DNA from: Corallincola platygyrae
Lineage (GTDB): Bacteria; Pseudomonadota; Gammaproteobacteria; Enterobacterales; Neiellaceae
Assembly: GCF_039544265.1 (NCBI RefSeq)
Contig: NZ_BAABLI010000017.1
Coordinates: 248,001-312,000, forward strand
Direction: 5' to 3'
Length of the DNA stretch: 64,000 nucleotides
Part shown: positions 33,207 through 41,848 of the stretch, piece after piece
How the letters are laid out: every line of letters begins with the position of its first letter
Position numbering within the stretch: position 1 is the stretch's first letter
The notes under the pieces: model-generated
Told to the model about the DNA's origin: nothing
Databases searched by the model: none
The model's input: the letters and a program-made list of their open reading frames with translations, nothing else
Program-made: the position numbers and the translations under genes

Positions 33207-35279
33207 CTATGACTGCAAAAGACCTATATCTGCGATCTCGAGGAACATCTGACGTAATTGAAGTAACAGTGCCAAGCGGTTGTTTCGAACCGCAAGATCA
33301 TCTGCCATTACCATTACGCCATCGAAGAAGGCATCAACTTCAGGCTGCAAAGCGGCCAACTGTTCCAGCGCTGCAGTGTAATTATTGTCTGCAAACATTG
33401 GTGCTAATGCTTCCTGCTGATGAGCTACAGCATTGGCCAGCGCCTTTTCCTGCTCTTCTGCCAACAAGGAAAGGTTGATAGAGCTACTGACTTCGGTTTC
33501 CTGCTTGGCAAGGATGTTACCCACGCGCTTGTTAGCCGCAGCCAGAGCTGCTGCTTGAGGAAGTTTGCGGAAGGATTCCACTGCTTTAACTCGGGCGTCA
33601 AAGTCGGCTGGTTTGCTTGGTTTACGCGCCAGAACCGCTTGGATTACATCTACCGGGTAGCCCTGATCCTGGTACCAGGAGCGGAAACGGCCTTGTACAA
33701 ACTCAAACACATCAGAAACAACACTGTCGTTGGTCAGTTTGTCGCCAAACTGTGCTTTAGCTATTTCTGCCAGTTCAACAAGATCAAGAGGTAGCTGCTT
33801 CTCAACGATAATACGTAACAGACCCAGTGCAGCGCGACGAAGCGCAAATGGGTCTTTGTCGCCCTTTGGTGTTTGACCAATACCAAAGATACCAACCAGC
33901 GTGTCCAGCTTGTCAGCGATAGCCACGACGGCACCAATATCACCTTGTGGCAATGCATCACCGGCAAATCGTGGCATGTACTGCTCGTTCAGGGCTGTGG
34001 CAACGGCATCGTTTTCGCCATCGTAGCGTGCATAGTACATGCCCATGACGCCCTGAACATCAGGGAACTCCATCACCATCTCTGTCATCAGATCCGTCTT
34101 GGATAACAGACCTGCACGGGTAGCCAGTGAACTGTCTGCGCCAATCTTTTGTGCGATAGCACCAGACAGCGAAGCGATGCGCTCGGACTTCTCTTTAAGT
34201 GTACCCAACTGCTTTTGGAAGAGAACGTTGTCTAGGCTTGCTATGCGGTCAGCCAGTGTTGTTTTTCTGTCTGTATTAAAGAAAAACTCTGCGTCCGCCA
34301 GGCGCGGGCGTACAACCTTTTCATTACCTTCAACAACTGCTTCAGGCTGCTTGCTGGCAATGTTGCTAACAAAGACAAAGCGGTTCATCAGCTCGCCATC
34401 TTTGCTTAGCACTGGGAAGTACTTTTGGTTGTCCTTCATGGTGTAGATAAGAGCTTCCGCTGGGACTTCCAGGAACTTCTCTTCAAACCCACCAACCAGA
34501 GTGACAGGCCACTCGACCAATCCGGTTACTTCGTCAAGAAGGTCTTCATCAATTGCTGCTACGCCACCTTCCTGTGCTGCAACTGCTTCAACCTGCTCTT
34601 TGATCATCTCGCGACGACGAGCAAAGTCGGCGATAACAAAGCCTTGCTCTTCGAGCACCTGCTCATAGCTATCAGCATGATCCAACGTGACAGCAGCTTC
34701 ACCGTGAAAACGGTGACCCTGAACAACACGATTAGATTGAATATCCAGGATCGTGGCATCAATCAGCTCACCACCGTACAGCAGAGTGATGGTGTGTACA
34801 GGACGAATAAAGGTCGCATCTGAACAGCCCCAACGCATGGGTTTTGGAATCGGTAGTTTGGCCAGGGCTTCCGTCGTGATCCCTGGCAGCAGGGCATCAA
34901 CTTTTTGGCCTTTTACTTCAGCTCTATGTAACAGCCAGGCACCCTTGTCCGTTTCAAGGCGTTCAGCCTGTTCAACAGTGATCCCATTCCCGCGAGCCCA
35001 ACCTTCGGCTGCTTTGGTTGGATTACCATCGGCGTCAAACGCTGCTTTTACTGAAGGACCACGTTTCTCTACAACTTTGTCTTGCTGTGCATCACTCAGT
35101 GCTGTGACACGAACGGCCAATCGACGGGGGGAGGCCATCCAACTGACGTTCTCAAATGCCAGTTCTGCTTTTTCCAAGCCTTCCTGCACGTTATCTGCAA
35201 ATGCAATCGCGAGTTTCTTAAGTGATTTTGGCGGCAGTTCTTCGGTGCCAATTTCAATCAGCAGGTTTTGTGTGCTCAT
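33207..35279 (-). CDS. glyS: Glycyl-tRNA synthetase beta subunit
   Basis: Large subunit of the alpha2-beta2 bacterial GlyRS (690 residues, standard size). It begins NLLIEIGTEELPPKSLKKLA and contains PRRLAVRV and the PIPKPMRWG segment typical of the family; the C-terminal part holds the DALR-type tRNA-binding domain. Its ATG overlaps the glyQ stop by four bases, so translation is coupled. Confidence 0.98.
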   Translation of the reverse strand: MSTQNLLIEIGTEELPPKSLKKLAIAFADNVQEGLEKAELAFENVSWMASPRRLAVRVTALSDAQQDKVVEKRGPSVKAAFDADGNPTKAAEGWARGNGITVEQAERLETDKGAWLLHRAEVKGQKVDALLPGITTEALAKLPIPKPMRWGCSDATFIRPVHTITLLYGGELIDATILDIQSNRVVQGHRFHGEAAVTLDHADSYEQVLEEQGFVIADFARRREMIKEQVEAVAAQEGGVAAIDEDLLDEVTGLVEWPVTLVGGFEEKFLEVPAEALIYTMKDNQKYFPVLSKDGELMNRFVFVSNIASKQPEAVVEGNEKVVRPRLADAEFFFNTDRKTTLADRIASLDNVLFQKQLGTLKEKSERIASLSGAIAQKIGADSSLATRAGLLSKTDLMTEMVMEFPDVQGVMGMYYARYDGENDAVATALNEQYMPRFAGDALPQGDIGAVVAIADKLDTLVGIFGIGQTPKGDKDPFALRRAALGLLRIIVEKQLPLDLVELAEIAKAQFGDKLTNDSVVSDVFEFVQGRFRSWYQDQGYPVDVIQAVLARKPSKPADFDARVKAVESFRKLPQAAALAAANKRVGNILAKQETEVSSSINLSLLAEEQEKALANAVAHQQEALAPMFADNNYTAALEQLAALQPEVDAFFDGVMVMADDLAVRNNRLALLLQLRQMFLEIADIGLLQS

Positions 35280-36187
35280 TTGGCCTCCTGTGCTTTACAC
35301 ATGGGGAAGCCGAGGGCTTCGCGGGCGTTGTAATAGGTTTCTGCGCAAGCTTTCGCCAGCGTGCGAACACGCAAAATATAGCGTTGGCGTTCGGTTACTG
35401 AGATCGCATGGCGTGCATCCAACATGTTGAATGCGTGGGAAGCTTTAACCACTTTCTCGTAGGCTGGCAATGGTAGACCAGCTTCGATCAGCTCAGCGCT
35501 CTCTTTCTCGCACTGGTCGAACAGAGCAAACAAAGCGGGTACGTCGGCGTGTTCAAAGTTGTAGGTAGATTGCTCAACTTCATTCTGGTGGAACACGTCG
35601 CCATAGGTTACTTTACCCATAGGGCCATCAGCCCATACCAGGTCATACACAGAATCGACATCCTGGATATACATCGCCAGTCGCTCGATACCCAAAGTGA
35701 TCTCACCAGTGACGGGCTTACACTCCAAACCGCCAACCTGCTGGAAGTATGTAAACTGAGTAACCTCCATGCCATTCAGCCACACTTCCCAACCTAGGCC
35801 CCAGGCGCCAAGGGTCGGCGATTCCCAGTTATCTTCCACAAAGCGGATGTCGTGCACCTGTGTATCGATGCCGAGCATGTTCAGCATCTCCAGGTACAGC
35901 TCCTGAATGTTTGGTGGCGATGGCTTAAGTACCACCTGAAATTGGTAGTAGTGCTGCAAACGGTTAGGGTTTTCGCCGTAGCGACCATCGGTAGGGCGAC
36001 GGCTTGGCTGCACGTAGGCAGCGTTGTTTGGCTCTGGCCCCAATGAGCGTAGAAAGGTCATTGGATGAAAGGTGCCGGCACCCACTTCCATATCGAGTGG
36101 TTGCACAATGACGCAGCCTTGGCGTGCCCAGAAATCCTGCAGCGCTAGGATTAGACCCTGGAAAGTCTTTACATCGAACTTTTGCAT
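35276..36187 (-). CDS. glyQ: Glycyl-tRNA synthetase alpha subunit
   Basis: Class II catalytic subunit of GlyRS (303 residues, same as E. coli). I chose the ATG at 36187 because MQKFDVKTFQGLILALQDFW aligns with E. coli from its first residue; the frame extends 22 codons further without support. Motif-bearing segments GTFHPMTFLR, YVQPSRRPTDGRYGENPNR and LGWEVWLNGMEV are present. Confidence 0.98.
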   Translation of the reverse strand: MQKFDVKTFQGLILALQDFWARQGCVIVQPLDMEVGAGTFHPMTFLRSLGPEPNNAAYVQPSRRPTDGRYGENPNRLQHYYQFQVVLKPSPPNIQELYLEMLNMLGIDTQVHDIRFVEDNWESPTLGAWGLGWEVWLNGMEVTQFTYFQQVGGLECKPVTGEITLGIERLAMYIQDVDSVYDLVWADGPMGKVTYGDVFHQNEVEQSTYNFEHADVPALFALFDQCEKESAELIEAGLPLPAYEKVVKASHAFNMLDARHAISVTERQRYILRVRTLAKACAETYYNAREALGFPMCKAQEAK

Positions 36188-36310
36188 GATGGTCCTGCAG
36201 CGATATCGCTGACGGTCGATTGACAGAAAATCCGCCAAGTATACCGTTTGCAAGCGACAGAATGTAGGCTAATTTGACGCCTAAACGCCGTAGCTAAAGG
36301 ATGTTTCGTG

Positions 36311-36895
36311 ATGTGTGACAACAAAACTCGCTGTCCCTGGCCAGGAACCGATCCCTTGTATGTGAATTACCACGATAAGGTTTGGGGGCGGCCCGTTTAT
36401 GATGACCGGGAATTATTCGAAAAACTCTGCTTGGATGGTCAACAAGCAGGACTGGCGTGGATAACGATATTGCGCAAGTTAGAGGGTTATCGTCGCGCTT
36501 ATGACAACTTTAATCCAGAGCTTATCGCGCTGTATGACGATGAAAAAATTGAGGCGCTGATGCAGGATAAGGGCATTGTTCGGAACCGTCTCAAAGTGCA
36601 ATCGATCATCAAAAATGCCAGAGCCTTTCTTAACTATCAGCAAGAGCAGGGAAGCTTTAGTGAATTTCTCTGGTCATTTGTCGGTGGTTCACAGAAAGTT
36701 AATCAGTGGCATTCAATGGAGCAGGTCCCCGCAACCAGCCCAGAGTCAGATGCGATGTCCAGGGCGTTAAAGCAAATAGGCTTCAATTTTGTTGGCAGCA
36801 CCATATGTTATGCCTTTATGCAGGCGGTAGGTATGGTTAATGACCATCTGGTTGATTGTCACTGCTATCAGGTTTGCATGGAGAAAACCAAATAA
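36311..36895 (+). CDS. tag: DNA-3-methyladenine glycosylase I
   Basis: Base-excision enzyme for 3-methyladenine (194 residues from the ATG at 36311, with AAAGG about 10 bases upstream). The zinc-binding set is visible: Cys near the N-terminus (TRCPWPG), His in NYHDKVWG, and the C-terminal NDHLVDCHCY. EKLCLDGQQAGLAWITILRK forms the helix-hairpin-helix region. It is divergent from glyQ. Confidence 0.96.
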   Translation: MCDNKTRCPWPGTDPLYVNYHDKVWGRPVYDDRELFEKLCLDGQQAGLAWITILRKLEGYRRAYDNFNPELIALYDDEKIEALMQDKGIVRNRLKVQSIIKNARAFLNYQQEQGSFSEFLWSFVGGSQKVNQWHSMEQVPATSPESDAMSRALKQIGFNFVGSTICYAFMQAVGMVNDHLVDCHCYQVCMEKTK

Positions 36896-36964
36896 CCCCG
36901 TATTTATTATGGTTAATAATTTTAGTCTATACTTATTTATGGGTAGATAGATAAGGATAGCGCC

Positions 36965-37585
36965 ATGATTCAGTTAAAGTGGCTTGTTGCAGGATTTGCA
37001 ACTCTATTTGCTTCCTCTGCTTTAGCAGCGATTATCGGTGTGAGTGATGGAGGACGCTTGATTGATGCGCCTGCTGTCATCGATGATGACTCTATTATGT
37101 GTACCGCGTTTTCACCTGAACAATCATGCGAAATGCTGGGATTTGATGAAAAGCAGGGCGTTTCGCTTGCTGCTCCGCTTGAAGTTGATGGCGGTGAGAT
37201 CCTGGGTGGGGACGTCAACAGCCACATGATATTTCTTAACACCGAAGGGCGATTGTTTGCCAGCCTCAGTGTAGATTGGTGGTTCGATGGCAAGATCATC
37301 GGCGTGATGTCAGATAGAAACGGTAAGTTGGAAGCAGCATCCAGTGAGCTGCTGGGTGCTGGCGGAACCAGTTATCCTGCATCCTTCTGGCTACGCGGCC
37401 TTGAGCGCAACGACAGTTATTCTGTTGCCGGTAATTTGTTCACTCTAAACTCTCGAGTAAAAGAGCCGGGTGATTGGGTGCGGGTTGTTACACGCGCTAT
37501 GATCCCAACGCCACCATCATGGTTACTTGGATTGGGAATTTTGATTGTTGCTTTTGCTGGCCGAGTGAGGAGAACTAGCTGTTAG
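36965..37585 (+). CDS. Exported protein with PEP-CTERM-like C-terminal sorting signal
   Basis: A 206-residue exported protein of unknown function. It has an N-terminal signal peptide (to about residue 21, SSALA) and a C-terminal tripartite tail: IPTPPSW, a hydrophobic helix LLGLGILIVAFAG, then basic RVRRTSC. That tail is typical of PEP-CTERM proteins handled by exosortase (EpsH/XrtA). Two Cys (about 46 and 55) are in the mature part. No exosortase or EPS genes are in the window. AAGGAT precedes the ATG; a terminator follows. Confidence 0.8.
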   Translation: MIQLKWLVAGFATLFASSALAAIIGVSDGGRLIDAPAVIDDDSIMCTAFSPEQSCEMLGFDEKQGVSLAAPLEVDGGEILGGDVNSHMIFLNTEGRLFASLSVDWWFDGKIIGVMSDRNGKLEAASSELLGAGGTSYPASFWLRGLERNDSYSVAGNLFTLNSRVKEPGDWVRVVTRAMIPTPPSWLLGLGILIVAFAGRVRRTSC

Positions 37586-37599
37586 CAATACCCCGAAAG

Positions 37600-37626
37600 A
37601 AGAAAGCCCCTTTATGGGGCTTTCTT
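37600..37626. terminator. Bidirectional terminator between convergent genes
   Basis: GAAAGCCCC (37602-37610) and GGGGCTTTC (37616-37624) form a perfect 9-base stem, extended by AA/TT, followed by TTTT. It serves the PEP-CTERM-like gene on the plus strand and could also end the minus-strand amidohydrolase transcript. Confidence 0.9.
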
Positions 37627-37654
37627 TTACTGTCAAACTTTGCGTCTACCTTTA

Positions 37655-40600
37655 CTAAGGCGACTCAGTCTCGAAATAGAAGGCTTGGCGAGATTTTGCT
37701 GGGCCATTAACTTCGGTCATTTTCGTGGCATCGAATAATCGGCCACCCACCATGGTGTAAACCACTTTCTCAGATTGGCGGATGTCTTTCAGTGGGTCTC
37801 CATCAATGACCATTAAGTCAGCAAGTTTTCCTACTTTCAACGAACCCAGTTCGTCGTCCAATCCCAAGGTCTTGGCCGCATTTATGGTGCCTGTTGCGAG
37901 CGCCTGCATTGCGGTCATCCCTCCCTGGTGGAACATCCAGATCTCCCAGTGAGCAGCCAAACCTTCTCGCTGACCATGAGCCCCCATGTTGGCAATCACG
38001 CCCTGGTCCATTAGTTCTTTCGCTACACGCGCAACATTAAAGTGGTTGTAGTGGTGCAGGGGGGCGATGGGGCGGCGCATTGCGCGAGGCTGGAGAATGT
38101 CGCCGGGTACATACTTAATCAGTTTTTCATGCAGCCAGATCTCTTCATGTGCATACCAGTAGTTCTCTCCGGCAATACCGCCAAATGCAACGCCCATGGT
38201 GGGTGTGTACGCCGTTTTGACCTGGGACCACAGCTGTTTTATGTCGTCATAGACCTTTGCCGTTGGGATGGAATGCTCAATGGTGGTGTGTCCATCCACC
38301 AGCATGGTCAGGTTATGCTGGAGTAGAGATCCGCCTTCCGGCACTACCAGCATGTTCATTTCCCGGGCGGCTTGAATGATCTTCTGGCGTTGGTCTCGCC
38401 GGGGTTGGTTGTAGCTCTTCACACTGAATGCACCCGCACGTTTCAAACGTTCCACGTGGAACCGTGCATCTTCCAATGTTTCGATTTTCGCTGTCAGCCC
38501 AGGATATTCAGCACCATAAAGAATTGCGCCGGTAGAGAATATTCGGGGGGCTACGATATAACCGGCTCTTTGAAGTTCGCTGGCCGCGAATATCTCAGTA
38601 GTATCATTCGATGGGTCGTGCAGTGTGGTCACGCCAAAGGTGAGGGCGGCGTAGTTTTTCCAGTTTTGCTGCGGAATAATCTCGTCGCTACCTTGGGCGC
38701 CATGTGCGTGGGCATCAATCAATCCAGGCATCAGTGTTTTACCTGTGATATCGATAATGATGGCGTCGGCTGGGATCTGTACCTTGCCTTTCTCGCCCAA
38801 GGCGATGATGCGCTTACCATCAACCACCAGGGTGCCGTTCTTTATCACCTTGCCCTTTTCCATGGTGATAATGTTACCGCCGACAAAAGCGATCTTGTTT
38901 CTCGGCTGGTAACTGCGCTGCATGAAGCCTATGTACTGGCCATTTTGAGATAGCGACAACAGATCCAACTCGTCTGATGGGCTGTTAAGCGCAAACATGT
39001 TTTTCGCAGATTGACTGAACAGTTCTGGGCCCAGCGTCCAGTAAATCACCTCACTGTCGGCGGTCCAACTGATGCTCTCTCCCGCTTTTTTAGATAGTTG
39101 GGTGACAGGTACATTGGTACCTTCAGGGGAGAGTGCTATCGCTTCGCCCCGTTCAATAAAGGGGGTGACATAGATGCGAAAACCTTCGGCAAAAGCGAGT
39201 TGTTTGCCGTTGGGGCTGAGCTTGTATTCTGTCGCACGTTTGTTGGTGTAGTGAACCTTGTAGTTGTAACCATTCAGATCGACACTGATAAGCTGTGGTG
39301 ACTCAGCAATCTCGGTCAAATAAACACGGTCACTGCTGGCGCCAAACTGTGGTGAAAATCCTTTTTCTGTGACCAACTCAGGAACAGCGTTTTGTTTGTT
39401 ATCCAGCTCTATCTTGTAGATCCCAGGGCGCTGCGACCAGCTATGGGAAAGTAGACTGTTGCCAACCACCTTTCGATAGACAGCTGTCTTACCATCGGCA
39501 GAAAACGTCGGTTCAATGTATTTACCCGGTTCATTGGTCAGTACCGTTTCATTTTTTGATTCGACATCCACCACCCGCACACTGCCTTGGCGTTGGTCAT
39601 GCCAGGTGGTGTAGATCAGCTTTTTGCCATCTCTTGACCATTGCGGGTAAAGCTCAAAGTGGCTTTCCTGTTTGGTCAGGCGCTGAGGTTTGCCGTAAGG
39701 CAGCTCTTTCAGCCAAAGCTTACCCAATGCTTCGAATACCAGGTTGTAACCAGAAGGCGATACCTGAGTAAAGCGCACCATTTTGACTTCAAAGTTGCCT
39801 GGCGATACACGTTGTTTGTAGCTCAGCGCCCGTTGAACCTGCTTCTCTGTCTGCACATGAAAGTCGACTTCGCGGCTATCACCAGACGACAAACTCAGCT
39901 CATGGATTTTACCCTTGGCCCAAAAATAGATGCGATCACCTTTAGGGTGCCAGGCCAGCGTGGGATACACGCCGTGTATTGCCCAGGTTTCCTGCATATC
40001 TCGGTCAAGCTGATCGTAAATAACCTTACTGCTGCCCGAGCGTATATCGTGCAACATCAATACGGACTGGAAATCCTGGCGGGTGATATAGGCGAGATAA
40101 TTACCATCGGGGCTGGGCGTTGGGCGGATGGCGCCGCCGGGTCGCTTGATAACAACCTTTATCTCGCCAGTTTCACGATCATAACGCTTGATGGTGTAGA
40201 TGCCTTTAATTGAATCCTTGGAGTAGTGGAAGGTCTTACCCGGTGTCGCGTCCTGGCTGAAATAGATATAGCGACCGTCAGGCGAAAACGCCGGTTCGCC
40301 CAGATCTTTTTCATCATTGGGACGGCTGGTGAGTTTCAGGCCGCTGCCACCGCGCAGGTGGTATTGCCAAACCTCGCCAGCACCGAGTGAACGACTTGCA
40401 GTAAAGTGTTTACGCACCACCAGAGTTTCACCATCCGGACTCCATGCCGGACTGTTAACCAGTCTGAAAGTTTCTTTACTTACCTGGTGTAGTTTGCCGG
40501 TCTGCCACTCCATCAACCATAAGTTGTCACCGCCATCGCGGTCCGAAGTAAATGCCAATAATTTACCGTCGGGGCTGAATCTCGGCTGCATATCCCAGGC

Positions 40601-40846
40601 AATCCCTTGGGTTAAGGGGATTGCATCGCCCCCTTCAATCGGCAACTTGTATAGGTCACCTAACAGGTCGAAGACCAGCCAACGCCCATCAGGGCTGATG
40701 TCCAGGTTCATCCAGGTGCCTTCGCTGACATCAATTAATGCCTGATCAAATACACCCGTTGGGTTGTTGACATCCCATGATTCTTCCTGGGCCACCAATG
40801 ACAGAGAAAACAGCGTTAAGCTGATAAAACTAAGCAACTTTTTCAT
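37655..40846 (-). CDS. Exported TolB-like beta-propeller / amidohydrolase fusion
   Basis: A 1063-residue exported enzyme. A signal peptide (MKKLLSFISLTLFSLSLVAQ) is followed by about 600 residues with repeated PD40/WD40-like blades (WMNLDISPDGRWLVF, RFSPDGKLLAFTSDRDGG, AFSPDGRYIYFSQD, FSADGKTAVYRK), then an amidohydrolase domain (about 655-1045). Metal-site elements: LIDAHAHG near 713, the likely carbamylated Lys in FSVKSYNQ and His in TTIEHS. It resembles periplasmic imidazolonepropionase/prolidase-like exoproteins; the substrate is unknown. A parS-like site lies inside it and is read as RFHVER. Confidence 0.88.
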   Translation of the reverse strand: MKKLLSFISLTLFSLSLVAQEESWDVNNPTGVFDQALIDVSEGTWMNLDISPDGRWLVFDLLGDLYKLPIEGGDAIPLTQGIAWDMQPRFSPDGKLLAFTSDRDGGDNLWLMEWQTGKLHQVSKETFRLVNSPAWSPDGETLVVRKHFTASRSLGAGEVWQYHLRGGSGLKLTSRPNDEKDLGEPAFSPDGRYIYFSQDATPGKTFHYSKDSIKGIYTIKRYDRETGEIKVVIKRPGGAIRPTPSPDGNYLAYITRQDFQSVLMLHDIRSGSSKVIYDQLDRDMQETWAIHGVYPTLAWHPKGDRIYFWAKGKIHELSLSSGDSREVDFHVQTEKQVQRALSYKQRVSPGNFEVKMVRFTQVSPSGYNLVFEALGKLWLKELPYGKPQRLTKQESHFELYPQWSRDGKKLIYTTWHDQRQGSVRVVDVESKNETVLTNEPGKYIEPTFSADGKTAVYRKVVGNSLLSHSWSQRPGIYKIELDNKQNAVPELVTEKGFSPQFGASSDRVYLTEIAESPQLISVDLNGYNYKVHYTNKRATEYKLSPNGKQLAFAEGFRIYVTPFIERGEAIALSPEGTNVPVTQLSKKAGESISWTADSEVIYWTLGPELFSQSAKNMFALNSPSDELDLLSLSQNGQYIGFMQRSYQPRNKIAFVGGNIITMEKGKVIKNGTLVVDGKRIIALGEKGKVQIPADAIIIDITGKTLMPGLIDAHAHGAQGSDEIIPQQNWKNYAALTFGVTTLHDPSNDTTEIFAASELQRAGYIVAPRIFSTGAILYGAEYPGLTAKIETLEDARFHVERLKRAGAFSVKSYNQPRRDQRQKIIQAAREMNMLVVPEGGSLLQHNLTMLVDGHTTIEHSIPTAKVYDDIKQLWSQVKTAYTPTMGVAFGGIAGENYWYAHEEIWLHEKLIKYVPGDILQPRAMRRPIAPLHHYNHFNVARVAKELMDQGVIANMGAHGQREGLAAHWEIWMFHQGGMTAMQALATGTINAAKTLGLDDELGSLKVGKLADLMVIDGDPLKDIRQSEKVVYTMVGGRLFDATKMTEVNGPAKSRQAFYFETESP
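38448..38463. promoter_or_regulatory. parS: parS-like site 3, inside the amidohydrolase gene
   Basis: CGTTCCACGTGGAACC keeps the 14-base palindromic core of parS (GTTCCACGTGGAAC) and differs only at the two outer bases. It is 11.5 kb from site 2. On the minus strand it is translated as FHVE, like the two sites in recF. Confidence 0.8.
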
Positions 40847-41023
40847 GATTTTAGAGCAGAGGATTCACCGCTAACAGAACTCCGCATACCTTGCCCTGAC
40901 TGGGCTGACGACGCAAGTTTATCGCCCGCAAAATTGGACAAATATACATCACCTACTACATTAGAAAGATAAGATATATGTAATCACAACCCGCTTAGGA
41001 TCGAGTGGGAGTAGGTTAGGGAT

Positions 41024-41563
41024 ATGCTAAAGCAATGGTTAGTATTGTTTACCTTGTTGTGGTTGGTTTCGCCGCCAGTAGTCAGTAAGGTTTATCGTTG
41101 TTCCGGTGCTTATGGTGATGAGTATCGCGATGTGCCGTGCAATGAGAATCAAGAAAAGCGACAGTCGGCAGAGTACAAAGTCGGTTCCGGGGTTATTTCC
41201 CGCCTTTCTTTAAGAACTCTATCAGGGGTTTGGTGTAATTACGCCAAGTCCAATTCTATTAGTGGTACCCGTGACTACAGCGATCCCGATCGTTGGGAGT
41301 TGGGGATGGATGGCCAGCTAGAGATTCAGGATTTAGATCAGTTCTCTGATAACGCATCCAGCCGCTTCCGTTTACATGGCCGCAGTATCCATGTATCGGA
41401 AAGAGCGCTGGGCCGAATGGCGGTTGCCGACTTCACCGGCGACGAGATGGTGTTGTTAGGAGATACTACCTATCTGTTCATGCGCCGAGGTGGTTGTCCT
41501 GAGTACGCGGTTGACCAAGATGTGGCATCAGCGTCACCCTTGTCAGGTGAGCCGCTGAATTAG
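41024..41563 (+). CDS. Exported protein with DUF4124-like N-terminus
   Basis: A 179-residue protein of unknown function. The signal peptide (to about residue 21) is followed by KVYRCSGAYGDEYRDVPCNENQE, the short Cys-pair pattern of DUF4124 proteins (a Y-x-C, a G, then PC). The rest shows no familiar domain but has two more Cys (GVWCNYA and GGCPEY). Its last four bases overlap the convergent tusA. Confidence 0.7.
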   Translation: MLKQWLVLFTLLWLVSPPVVSKVYRCSGAYGDEYRDVPCNENQEKRQSAEYKVGSGVISRLSLRTLSGVWCNYAKSNSISGTRDYSDPDRWELGMDGQLEIQDLDQFSDNASSRFRLHGRSIHVSERALGRMAVADFTGDEMVLLGDTTYLFMRRGGCPEYAVDQDVASASPLSGEPLN

Positions 41564-41805
41564 CCTTTTCTTACCAGGTATTGATAGGGCTTCTGTTCGG
41601 TTTGTGCGGCGACCAGCTGGTGGTCCATAAATTCGCAAAAGCTTGGAATATCGCGAGTGGTGGATGGATCGTCTGCGGTTACCAGAAGCGCTTGGCCACT
41701 TTCCATCTCTCGAATCGATTTTCTTACCATCATTACGGGCTCTGGGCATCGCAAGCCGATGGCATCTAACTCTTTATCGAAGGTTGTAAATAAGGATGGG
41801 TTCAT
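41560..41805 (-). CDS. tusA: Sulfur carrier protein TusA
   Basis: Persulfide carrier for tRNA 2-thiouridine synthesis and other sulfur transfer (81 residues, also called SirA). The active Cys is in LDAIGLRCPEPVMMVRK, and the second conserved block ADDPSTTRDIPSFCEFM is present. It overlaps the convergent DUF4124-like gene by four bases. Confidence 0.97.
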   Translation of the reverse strand: MNPSLFTTFDKELDAIGLRCPEPVMMVRKSIREMESGQALLVTADDPSTTRDIPSFCEFMDHQLVAAQTEQKPYQYLVRKG

Positions 41806-41848
41806 GATGACTCCTGTGTTCAGGGCTCATCATAGTTAGCGAGTAAAA

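Noticed and set aside
34753..35430. 225-codon plus-strand open frame opposite glyS/glyQ
   Set aside because: It is antisense to two well-matched conserved genes, has no ribosome site or family resemblance, and its composition follows from the other strand.
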